From positions 7,502,001 to 7,566,000 of the forward strand of contig JAHWDD010000001.1 in assembly GCA_023897205.1 (NCBI GenBank): DNA of 64,000 nucleotides, in the 5' to 3' direction. Below, in pieces: positions 44,855-53,779 of the stretch (positions within the stretch are counted from its first letter, which is position 1; every line of letters begins with the position of its first letter). Source of the DNA: Exophiala sp. HKRS030 (lineage: Eukaryota; Ascomycota; Eurotiomycetes; Chaetothyriales; Herpotrichiellaceae). Both the position numbers and the translations under genes were made by a program. The notes beneath the pieces are model-generated. The model made no database searches. It was not told the DNA's origin and saw only the letters and a program-made list of their open reading frames with translations.

Positions 44855-46927
44855 CTACAATTTCGCCTGCACGGCAGCCGCAGCAGCGGAGGATGAAAGC
44901 GAAAGCGAATCACGTCCATTTTCTCCTCTGCCCAGGAATATCAGACGATCCAGGCGAACCTCGTTGTTGAAATCAAACTCTGCGTCCTTGTACAACCTGT
45001 CCCTTGGCAAGGCGATAGTCTTGACCCACCTCCTTGCAACAGCGACGGCAACCTCGTCTTGATCCAGACTGGCGTCGAAGAGTAGCAGCGCCGCGCTAGC
45101 AATGGCGTCGATGTGTTCGAGCACCTCTCGGCCGCGCCAGTGCAATTCCGCAGGACTCGTGTCGCGGACGAGTTCGTTCAGTGCGCGGTACCGCGTTCGC
45201 ACAATGGCTAGTTCTCTGGAGAAGAACAAGCCCGTGGCCTTGTCGACGGCAGCGAGCACATCGGCAAGCCACGCGCCGAAGACCGAGTCGAGGATATTCG
45301 TCGCTCGGCCGGTCTTGCGGTCCACGAGGCGCGGGTTCTTGACCACGCGCAGCACGTCCTCGGCCATGACGCTCGTCGTACCCTCCCAGATGGTGTTGAC
45401 CGTGGTGTCGCGGAACAGTCGCGCCAGGTTCATCACACCGCCGTCCTCGTTGTTCTCGCAGTAGCCCACACCACCGAGGGATTCCATGCATGCGCGCACG
45501 CCGGACACGGCGTTGAGAGAGGCTTGTGCTTTCATCACGGGCGTGAGGATCCGGAGGAGTGTGGCGAGCGCGGTCTTGTCTTTGGGGATCAGGATCGACG
45601 ATGCGGTGTTTGCTGCAGCGCTCGCATGGTCTTGTTCCGAGGCCCCGAGGAGCGCGATGCCCAGGAACACCAGGTGGGCATTGGCACGGTATTTGACGGT
45701 TTCACCAGCCATCCAGGCTAGATGCTGCGGGTTATCCGAGAGGAGTGTGCCCTTGACCGTGCGTACTTTGGTGTATGCGCGGGACACGGCGAGCGCACGC
45801 GCCAGGGCCCCAGTGGCGCCGGAGGCGGTGTGGATGCGCGTGATGTTGAGGATGGAGCTGATTTCTTTGATCCCTTGACCTTCAGCCCCGATCAGGTAGG
45901 CGCGCATTCCTTTTAATTCCAGTTCGGCGGTCGGTACACCTTTGGTACCGAGTTTGTTCTTTAGTCGTTGGATACGGACTCCGTTCATTTCTGTCGGTAG
46001 AGCCGAGGCTTCGGTGGTGAGGGTTGGAGGAGCAGTGGACGAAGAGCGACCGGTTTGACGACGCAGAGGAGCGTAGAATGCGCTGAGACCTTTAGTTGTC
46101 TGTGCCAGCAGAACGGCCATGTCGGCATCAGTGGCACTAGAGAACCATTTGAAGCCATCGACCGACCAAGGGCCAAGTGGCTGGCCGTGCGCGTCCTTAT
46201 CCCGACCAGCGTTGATGTCAGCGTCGATTTCTGATTGTGTCAGTCGATGAGCAACAGTTTCGGTTCCTCGAACATCACTCCCGCCGGTACGTTCTGTCAT
46301 CCATTGACCACTTGTCCAAGAGGTCTCCGGGTCCAGGGACACGAGGCGAGTATATGAATCACGAAGAACTTTGCCTCGTCCTGGTTGATCACCGTCGCCG
46401 TCAACAAAGTGTCTGCGCAGCAAGAAAGCTGCCCCGTCAGTCATAGCCATGGGACAGGTGGCCACAGCGGATGTTCCATGCCATAGATGAAGAACGGCAA
46501 ATTGATGTACGCGTCGATTGAAATCTTGTGGAACACTGGCTTGTGGGTAGCCATAACCGACAACACCCGCCTTGGTTTCAATGACTTTCAATGCTCGCCA
46601 GCCCTCGCTTGTGCGTAGTGGCGTGACTTTGTTCTCTTGACCAAAAGTCGTCAAAGAATGGAGCGTGGGTAGATCCGTGTCACAGTCCACCGTGTGCTGC
46701 AAGGTTGATGGCGACAGGACTAAACGTGAGAAATTGTGTAGTTGTGTGCTGACATGTTGGGGTAGAGGTCTGGGCAGGTAGATAGACAAAACCCGTGAGA
46801 GGACCGGGTCGTCGGATTGATCATCATGGCTGTTGTTGGTGAAGCCAGATGAAGAGTACTGAGGTGGCACGGTAGGCAAAGACTGAAAGAAGCCTGCCGT
46901 CGATGAAGATGCTTTTAAGGCCACCAT
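44855..46927 (-). CDS. AidB-like acyl-CoA dehydrogenase family protein, PTS1 tail
   Basis: Single exon, 690 residues. It carries the flavin acyl-CoA dehydrogenase fold in the AidB/ACAD10-11-like arrangement: WMTERTGGSDVRGTETVAHR (substrate/FAD region), GPWSVDGFKWFSSATDADMA, KNKLGTKGVPTAELELKGMR, and the C-terminal LFRDTTVNTIWEGTTSVMAE, with the IWEGT signature. AidB in E. coli belongs to the alkylation response; fungal members are not well characterised, and fatty acyl-CoA oxidation is equally likely. The protein ends in AKL, an accepted PTS1 variant, so peroxisomal import is inferred. Gene GC is higher than the flanks, producing antisense shadow ORFs. It is transcribed divergently from WSS1 with 751 bp between. 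TACTCCGTA sits 32 nt upstream of the start. Confidence 0.9.
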   Translation of the reverse strand: MVALKASSSTAGFFQSLPTVPPQYSSSGFTNNSHDDQSDDPVLSRVLSIYLPRPLPQHVSTQLHNFSRLVLSPSTLQHTVDCDTDLPTLHSLTTFGQENKVTPLRTSEGWRALKVIETKAGVVGYGYPQASVPQDFNRRVHQFAVLHLWHGTSAVATCPMAMTDGAAFLLRRHFVDGDGDQPGRGKVLRDSYTRLVSLDPETSWTSGQWMTERTGGSDVRGTETVAHRLTQSEIDADINAGRDKDAHGQPLGPWSVDGFKWFSSATDADMAVLLAQTTKGLSAFYAPLRRQTGRSSSTAPPTLTTEASALPTEMNGVRIQRLKNKLGTKGVPTAELELKGMRAYLIGAEGQGIKEISSILNITRIHTASGATGALARALAVSRAYTKVRTVKGTLLSDNPQHLAWMAGETVKYRANAHLVFLGIALLGASEQDHASAAANTASSILIPKDKTALATLLRILTPVMKAQASLNAVSGVRACMESLGGVGYCENNEDGGVMNLARLFRDTTVNTIWEGTTSVMAEDVLRVVKNPRLVDRKTGRATNILDSVFGAWLADVLAAVDKATGLFFSRELAIVRTRYRALNELVRDTSPAELHWRGREVLEHIDAIASAALLLFDASLDQDEVAVAVARRWVKTIALPRDRLYKDAEFDFNNEVRLDRLIFLGRGENGRDSLSLSSSAAAAAVQAKL

Positions 46928-46958
46928 GGCGACGGACTATTTAGTGTGTTGATATGTA

Positions 46959-46967
46959 TACGGAGTA
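46959..46967 (+). promoter_or_regulatory. TACGGAGTA motif, copy 7
   Basis: Exact copy 32 nt before the ACAD start codon; it reads TACTCCGTA in that gene's sense direction, within the probable 5' UTR. Confidence 0.45.
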
Positions 46968-47369
46968 TGGAGTGCGGCCTATTCACAGAAGGCCTGATGA
47001 TGAACTTGGACACAGGAGAATATTGAACAGCAGTAGGTGACACAAATCATAGAACAGTGGTGTTTACCATAAACTTGTTCTCTGAGCAGACACATCAGTA
47101 CTAGGTAGCCAGCGGTCTGAGAAAGTTCTGTGCGAGATCACCAGATAGACATCAGTTGCATTTCTTCGCCACAACTTGGCACTCCGCGATACTTCCGGTT
47201 TGTGATTGCGTCTCACCGTCCGGCCTCCGGGGTAGCAAACACTGACGGGTCAATTAATGTGATCCATATACTCAGAATGGAGTGAGGTTCGGTCCAGGGA
47301 CTGATCAAGTGGAGTTACAGTTTGGGGTTCAGCCTCGGCTCAATCGACCAGCAGGTAGACTTCCGATTT

Positions 47370-47421
47370 CACGTGATATTCGGAGTCCTCATCACGTGTC
47401 TTCATTCCCTCACGGCACGTG
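47370..47421. promoter_or_regulatory. Cluster of three CACGTG E-boxes
   Basis: CACGTG occurs at 47370-47375, 47393-47398 and 47416-47421, spaced 23 bp apart. Two carry the extended form CACGTGATAT. This is the consensus for bHLH factors such as Cbf1 or Pho4-type regulators. Confidence 0.6.
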
Positions 47422-47678
47422 ATATGACGCCAACCCAACTCTACGCGTCTACGCGTCTATCATTTCTGTCGTCTTTCTGGAATCCGATCCCGCTCAACTG
47501 TGGCGACTCGGCCGCAGAGCCGCTTGATTTGCCTTCAACCACCAATTCTTCTTCTCTTCCATAAGCCTTGTTCTCTTATTGACTTCAGCCTTGTCAAATT
47601 GGCCATGTCAATGTACATGACTTTTGTCTTCTCGGTTTGAACAGGGTAATCACCAGTGGAGACCACCAAGGTTGGACC

Positions 47679-49502
47679 ATGCCGCTCAACACTCTGCGTC
47701 TGAATCATCAGAAGTCTTCTCATCCCAATGATCGCATAGTTTTCATCAAGCCAATCCCTCGTGCACCATCGGCACAAGCAGAAAATGATTTGGCCGATAC
47801 GTTCCTCAGGGCAATTGCCGCACAGTGTCTACCTTTGATGAAGAAACATTATCTGTCCGTCACCACGTTGGAAGAGTACGAGCCCAATCGAGAATTCATT
47901 GGGCGCAACTTCAACAATGGGGAAGTTATTCAATTAGTCCTTCGCAGTAAGAATGGCGCATGGATGCCCTTCAACATGGTTCAGATGGTAATGATGCATG
48001 AATTGGCTCATAATTCACACATGAACCACGGCAAACTGTTTTGGCAAACCAGAAATCTATACGCCGGTGAAATGAAAGCTTTATGGGATAAGGGCTATAC
48101 TGGCGAGGGCTTTTGGGGCAGCGGTCGGACACTCGATGAAATGGGTAACATCATGGGCAATAATATACTCCATGACGAAGAGCTAGCAGCATTGCCCCTT
48201 TGTGGAGGTACATATCGAAGTCGCCGTCGGAAACGCAAGACCGCTGCTGCGCCAGACCTCACATGGAAGGAGAAACGTGATCGACGCATCGAGAAGAAAT
48301 TCGGGAAAAACGGTGTGTCTCTAGGAGAGGACGAGGACAGACGCATTGCCCTGGAAATCAATCGGAAAGGTGGCATTGGGTCTAAACCTCGAATTGCTCA
48401 GAGCAAGCGAGGCAGAGAACTGAGGGCCGCCGCGGCCCTTGCACGATTTGGTCCTAATAAGTCCGAAGTGGAAAATCTACAGAAACGGCAAGCTGAAGGT
48501 CTTGAAGGTGCACAATCCGAATTCGAAGATGAAGAAGCAGAAGGTTACGGCGACATGCAGGACGTGGACCAAGACCAAGCGGATGCTCTTGATGTCAATG
48601 GCCAACGACTGCTCGACCGCCAAGGCGGAGGCATGGTTCGAGTTTGTGACGACGAGGATACAGATGACATCAACGTTAAGCAGGAAATGACAGAACTGGA
48701 AAGCATCCGTGGTTATTTCAAACCTATTCCTCGAAATTTCAAAACAACCGTCGAGGACAAAGATTTCAATACAAAAACAGATAATCCACCATCCACCCAG
48801 CATACCGGGCCCCCACACGACTCGCACGTAACAACAGAGTCGCCAGCTATCAAAAGTGAGATTGAGTGGATTGACAAATCTGACAGCCTTATTGCTGACA
48901 TTTCCCCATCTTTCGTTTCGCAAATGCAAGATCTGTCATCATCCCCAGCTATTGCCACTGGGATACCTGCCAAACGCAGACCTATTTCAGATGCGGCCGC
49001 CGGTGCCGCCGGTCGGTCATCCGGCACTACCACTCCCCTTGCAACTCCCAGTAGTATACCAACAAAGAAAACGACAACGGCAACAACCTTGACGCCTTTT
49101 CCTGAGCATCTCACAGCACCACCGACGTCGTCTAGATTGCCAGAAACAAGTATACACACGACGTCGCCAAATATAACCACCGCTATACCGGATTCGGCTT
49201 CAATACCACCTCCTGCACCAACCGCCACGTATAGTCCTAACACTGTGAGTCCGAGCAAGTCATCACCGACCACCTCGCCGACGCAGGAGGATCAGCCCAC
49301 CGTGCCCTGCGTAATCTGTTCACTTGACAATCCTCATCTCAACGCGACGTGTCTCGCCTGTGCCCACGTACTTGATATCGCGAAAGATCCTCGCGCGTGG
49401 TCATGTACCAGCACAACATGTCAGGAGACCGGCTCCCGGTACTTGAATTCAGGAGATGCAGGCATCTGTGGTGTTTGTGGCCAGAGGCGGCTCGGCTCAT
49501 GA
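47679..49502 (+). CDS. WSS1: WLM-domain metalloprotease Wss1-like
   Basis: The ATG at 47679 gives 607 residues (MPLNTLRLNHQKSSHPNDRI). The N-terminal WLM domain holds the zinc protease motif MMHELAHNSHMNHGKLFW; likely ligands are H107, H111 and H117, with catalytic E108. Wss1 in yeast degrades proteins crosslinked to DNA and acts with Cdc48 and SUMO. The region after residue 180 is basic (SRRRKRK, KEKRDRRIEKKFGKNG), suiting DNA binding. A low-complexity Ser/Thr/Pro region (residues about 380-540) could hold SHP/VIM or SIM-type motifs, but none is certain by eye. The C-terminus carries Cys pairs (VPCVICSLDNPHLNATCLAC, then GDAGICGVCGQRRLGS), a RanBP2-like zinc finger usual in this family. No introns in the coding part. 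Confidence 0.9.
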   Translation: MPLNTLRLNHQKSSHPNDRIVFIKPIPRAPSAQAENDLADTFLRAIAAQCLPLMKKHYLSVTTLEEYEPNREFIGRNFNNGEVIQLVLRSKNGAWMPFNMVQMVMMHELAHNSHMNHGKLFWQTRNLYAGEMKALWDKGYTGEGFWGSGRTLDEMGNIMGNNILHDEELAALPLCGGTYRSRRRKRKTAAAPDLTWKEKRDRRIEKKFGKNGVSLGEDEDRRIALEINRKGGIGSKPRIAQSKRGRELRAAAALARFGPNKSEVENLQKRQAEGLEGAQSEFEDEEAEGYGDMQDVDQDQADALDVNGQRLLDRQGGGMVRVCDDEDTDDINVKQEMTELESIRGYFKPIPRNFKTTVEDKDFNTKTDNPPSTQHTGPPHDSHVTTESPAIKSEIEWIDKSDSLIADISPSFVSQMQDLSSSPAIATGIPAKRRPISDAAAGAAGRSSGTTTPLATPSSIPTKKTTTATTLTPFPEHLTAPPTSSRLPETSIHTTSPNITTAIPDSASIPPPAPTATYSPNTVSPSKSSPTTSPTQEDQPTVPCVICSLDNPHLNATCLACAHVLDIAKDPRAWSCTSTTCQETGSRYLNSGDAGICGVCGQRRLGS

Positions 49503-50074
49503 GTTCGGGTGTCTGATGTAATTGCATGGCTGGGCGAGGAGGTCTTGCTGTATACCTACCTAGACGCATTGAAATGTGGTGACTTGTTGGTCTTATAGAT
49601 ATCCAGACGCTAACAAACACGAAGGGGCTCCTCTTAAGACAATCCTGGATCGGAACAATCCTGGCGACGGCATCATATTGCAGAATGAGGATTTGTAACT
49701 GACATATTACGTTGAGTATGGGGTTTTCCATTCCACATCGGATGACAGCATTGTTTAAGAACAATTATCTGTGTTGACGGGTGGTAGATAAATGGGTGAG
49801 AAGATTACGAAGACATGATAATGACATTCAAGCATCAGATACAAGTACAGCGTAGTATAGTACATTATTTTTACATCTGTGTCGATGACCCACAAATATG
49901 GATATTGCCTCTCATGCGGAGAGAAAGTCATGTAAATTCCCGTTGCGACCATCGCGAGAGCCAGCCTTCGCTTGAACGCAGCAAAAAAGAACCCCCATCG
50001 CGAAAATCACGCTGGTTTCATGAGTTGACAGGAGTCAAGACTGATAAGAACAACCCACGTTACATATACAGCCC
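49503..50074. other. Convergent intergenic region
   Basis: These 572 bases lie between WSS1 and VPS71 3' ends. Only overlapping weak ORFs are present. Confidence 0.55.
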
Positions 50075-51299
50075 TCAATAGCCAGCCAAAGCACACACAC
50101 CCTCGTGCCCCCTCCAACACTCTAACAGCCCGCAAACCCTCTCACCACAGCCCTTCGCACACCGCACTTTCCCCCAATATCCGCAGATGGCACAGAAATA
50201 CCGCGGCGGCTTTGCGGTCAATGTGTTGTTGCCTGTAGGTTGGATCGTGGAAGGTGCACACTCGAGAGGTTTGGCGCGGGCGGCGTTGTACGAGAGCGGT
50301 GGTTCGGATAGGAGTAATGACATGAGACGTGTGGAGGCTGGGTGTGGAAGATGTAGGGTTTTGAGGAGTGGATTCTGGTCGAGTGAAGGTGAGGGTGGTG
50401 ATGGAGGCAGTGGTGTCTCTTGTATGGGAGGCGGTACTGGATCTGTTCGGGTCTGCGGTTGTGATTTTCCTGGTGAGGGTTTTGTTCCATCAGTGACTGG
50501 TGGCGACGATGTAGATGTCTGCACTGCGTCCTGAGCTGAAGCTGGTGGGTGAGTTGGCACGTCCGTCATTTCAACATCCCCGGTCGCATCGGGTATTTGC
50601 TGCGCCATGTCTTTCCCTGTCTCTTTCTTGATGGGTGTCGATGGTACCTTGACGCTCTTAGCAGGCCCAGACTTCTTGGGGATTCTTTCTTCTGTCCGCC
50701 CTTGGGACCAGGCTTTTTTCTTATGTCCCCTTTTCGAGATCCGGCCCCCCTGCAACTGCTGCAGCGGCACTAGCACTGGCAGCGGCGGCGGCGACAATCC
50801 CCGCACTCCCATAAACATTCACGCCAGCCTCCTCATCTGCCAGGTAGTGTTGAAAGGTACGACTGTATGCGAGGATTCGTCGGACATTTTGCGTAGGCTT
50901 TCGGTCTTTAGTCTTGGCCGAACCACCAACCCCGCCACCAATATTGCGATCGCGCTTCGGGATTGCGATATGTATCTCACGATGGTTTTCCTTGTTCAGA
51001 TCGTTTAGGCGTTGTTGGATTGCTTTTTCTTGTTTCGCAGATAATTTATGGAAGCCATTAGGTCCACCGACTCCTGAGTTGGCAGCGGAGAAAGTCGAGT
51101 AAGCGTTCTGGTTGGCGCCATCGCGACCCCTTTTGCGCGACTTCAACGGTGCTGAGGTTGTTATGGAAGTGGGATCTCCTTGCAGATTTGATGGCAATGG
51201 TGGTGCGGGGAGTGAGGATCCTGTGTCAGGAATGTAGGTCCAGCCATGAGTGGCACGGTGATGTGTTGTTGTTACTGGAAGTTCTTCTATCAATGGCAT
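50075..51299 (-). CDS. VPS71: HIT zinc finger protein, SWR1 complex subunit Vps71/Swc6 (two frameshifts)
   Basis: This is the fungal counterpart of ZNHIT1, a subunit of the SWR1 remodeller that deposits H2A.Z. The N-terminal half starts at 51299 (MPLIEELPVTTTHHRATHGW) and includes VRRILAYSRTFQHYLADEEA, a region typical of Swc6. The C-terminal HIT finger reads CAICGYWGKVRCAKGCGERV then CGLLECWRGHEGVC. The two halves lie in different frames. Adding one base to the C run 50745-50750 and one to 50727-50730 (G runs on the coding strand) connects them through SRKGGHKKKAWSQG and gives 408 residues. A single-base removal in the first run would also restore the frame, so the exact local sequence is uncertain. 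The middle is a long Pro/Ser/Thr-rich linker plus an alanine run. Confidence 0.86.
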
Positions 51300-52346
51300 T
51301 ATGGAGGTATGGAGGGAAAGATCTAACTCCTCCGGCTGACGAGGGAGTTGTCGTCTGGTTGATGTACCGAATTATATGGATTGTAATGCAAATGGTACAG
51401 GACGAAGTCGGCTAATCGTCGGCGCATGTCGGGAAGTTTTGGTCGCGCGTTGTACGGAGTAGTCGGCCGTAGTACGGGCGTCATTCGCCTCTAACGGATA
51501 GTGAAGAAGGCCCACGAAGGCCAAATATGTACACTTTCCAATGTGCTCCGTAGTGTGCAAATACATAAACACATTCGACTTTGATGAAACCACAGAGAAG
51601 TCGAACTTGAGCCTCCTGCCGGGTCGGCGGGATCAATCTTCAATACTGTTTACGTTCGAACTCACTAACGTCATATGCAAAATATGTCTATGCACGTGAA
51701 GCACCGAGACTTGCCCAACATATTTTACTGCAAACATCTCGAAAAGACCCATCGTGCACTCGCTCTAAAGGCGTCATCACTTGACATCAAAAATGGGAGC
51801 CTCGGACTGGAGATTATCATGGAGAAATTGCGTATGAGTCTAGTATAGTACCTATTGAGATGTCCTTGGCAGCCATATGAAACCAGCCGGCAAGGCTGAG
51901 GACAAGCCTCGGGAAACTAAAATGGAGTTGATACATTCCCCGGCCGAGCTTCGGCATCACGCGACACGTACCAAGACTCCCCGAGCTGTATTTGATGACT
52001 TCCCAGTCGTCGCGCAGCGAGATTCCTTCCGTCAAGGCCATTTCCACCACAGTTATTGGTTTGAATAACCTAGACTGTCCTTTCTCGAGGGCAATTCGAT
52101 GTATTAGACTATCGAACGATCGAAAAGAACAAACAGTGAAAGTAACCCCGTGATTTTAATTTTACAACGCTCAAAGGCTCAAACCTGGAGGCGGGATATC
52201 TGAATTGTATGTGCGGTTCCAGCAGAAGCCGGCGCGATCCGTCAAAAGAATCATTCACCACCTGACGCTCCCATCAACTCGTTCCTTTTTGGTGTTCGTC
52301 TTTCAGTTTCCGCATGCTGCCTTGTGACCCAATCATCGTGTTCACA
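51300..52346. other. Intergenic region
   Basis: This 1.05 kb stretch holds the VPS71 promoter and the 3' flank of the small mitochondrial-type gene. TACGGAGTA lies at 51453-51461. No supported ORF. Confidence 0.5.
51453..51461 (+). promoter_or_regulatory. TACGGAGTA motif, copy 8
   Basis: Exact copy, 154 nt upstream of the VPS71 start and in the TACTCCGTA orientation relative to that gene. Confidence 0.45.
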
Positions 52347-52954
52347 TCATTTTTGTTGGCCTATTCTGTTTTCCAGCTCCGATACGTACGAGTGAAGTCG
52401 TTGGATAGCTGCTTGTAAAGCCTAATGAGGACGAATTAGTTTGAGTTCAGAAACTGCAGACTCGCTCAAGGTGTGAAGAGCATGTGTCAACCATCCGCGT
52501 GGAGGCGATTGCGCTGCGAGAATGAAATCACGGAGATAACATACATAGATATCTTCCGTCAATAGTTCATTCGAAACCTTGTATTCCTCGAGAATGTAGT
52601 AGTAGACAGAAGCCCCGGCCAGAGTCGTTCCCAGAAGGAAGCCAAAGAGTCTGCAAGAATGCACGAAGTCAGCAACCGTTCCTGCACCATTTATGTAACA
52701 CGGTTTTCTGCGTCGCAAGCTTCAACAGCTCCAATTGATTTCCCCTCGCCTGGTTGCACCATTTCTTAGGGTGGGATAGCTCACCCTCCTCTGAAAGCAC
52801 CGACAGGCTTCTTCACAACCGGCGCAGCAATAACAGGTTCTTGAAGTCTCCTAGAAGATGTTTGGAATGATCTGGACAGGAATGGGGTGGTTGTTGGAGC
52901 TCTGAGGATACGAGAGGTAGAGGAGGAGAAGCGTGGGAGGAGGCGTGACGCCAT
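52347..52954 (-). CDS. Small mitochondrial-type membrane protein, conserved in fungi
   Basis: Assembled from three exons (52954-52785, 52650-52545, 52421-52347) with introns of 134 and 123 nt (GTGAGC and GTATGT donors); phases fit exactly and give 116 residues. The N-terminus (MASRLLPRFSSSTSRILRAP) is Arg/Ser-rich without acids, as in a mitochondrial presequence. After KKPVGAFRGG comes one hydrophobic segment (LFGFLLGTTLAGASVYYYIL), then a short helix (LQAAIQRLHSYVSELENRI) that could form a coiled coil. I recall similar uncharacterised proteins in Aspergillus and relatives. A single-pass inner-membrane protein is inferred; function unknown. The exons are too short to stand out as ORFs. Confidence 0.8.
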
Positions 52955-53779
52955 AGCTGTGAATGAGACTGGTAGGACTTTGTAGAAGAATAACTAGTGG
53001 TGGGAATGGTGTTTGGAAGCTTGCAGACTCGGTGCTGAAGTCGTGTGAGAGAAATCACGACGAGGTATTGGCGGGAATGATGGAGTTATCAAGGACGCCA
53101 GTTGAACCAGGCAAAGGGACAGTCAAATGAACAGAATGGGTGATCCCGGGTAGTGCTAGTAGTAGTACGGAGTATTTAGAGATTCGAGGGCAGGCAAGAA
53201 CTCCAGGAAAACGAGTTAGTTAGGCAGGAGCCACCTGGGAGCCAATCCGAAGTAGGCAGCTACGGATGTGGTTGTGGTAGAGAAAGTGGCACCTTCTCCA
53301 GTTGTTCCAAGGTGGAAACTGGGGCGCCTTGGCGACTTTGAACGGTGGCGGTGCAGCCGAGGAACATTTGACCGTTACTTTTAACCGGAAGTCCTTCTTC
53401 AGCCTTTATTTACGGTGTACTACCTACTGGCTACGAGGTCCGTACTGGTGCGGTGATGCGACCCCAGAACCAAACTGTGGCTGCCCACGGGTTCGGGTGG
53501 TACTCAAAGGATACCGGCGTACCGCAGCTTAGGCCATCCGTGGGGATGGGCAGGAGCTAAGTACCCGGAGCACTATAGCTTTCGGCAAGATTCGGCTTCT
53601 CAGATCTCCTTGTGGATATTACTCTGGACCTTGGCCACCAAGGAGCTCCTGGATTGTGATGCTACAGCCGTTCATTAAATGCCTCAAATCAAGGTCGGGA
53701 AACAAACATGCATGAAGATGAACTTAAAACATCCCCTTCTTTGCTCTCATCTAATCGTCAAGTTTCGCCATGTATCTAT
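52955..53779. other. Intergenic region
   Basis: This 825-base stretch contains TACGGAGTA at 53166-53174, with GAGTTAGTTAGG about 40 bp beyond it. No supported gene. Confidence 0.5.
53166..53174 (+). promoter_or_regulatory. TACGGAGTA motif, copy 9
   Basis: Exact copy 212 nt upstream of the 52954 start and close to a TTAGTTAG motif. Confidence 0.45.

Larger units (their letters stand above)
46928..47678. promoter_or_regulatory. Divergent promoter of AidB-like ACAD and WSS1
   Basis: This 751-bp region separates two head-to-head genes. It contains TACGGAGTA at 46959-46967 and three CACGTG boxes between 47370 and 47421. Sequence resembling a 3' splice site (TTTGAACAG) near 47644 suggests a 5' UTR intron for WSS1. 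Confidence 0.6.

Noticed and set aside
45096..45878. ORFs opposite and alongside the acyl-CoA dehydrogenase
   Set aside because: They are other-frame readings of a GC-rich coding exon and lack any family pattern.
48713..49273. 186-codon minus-strand ORF in WSS1
   Set aside because: Valine/glycine-rich antisense shadow of the Ser/Thr/Pro-rich linker of WSS1.
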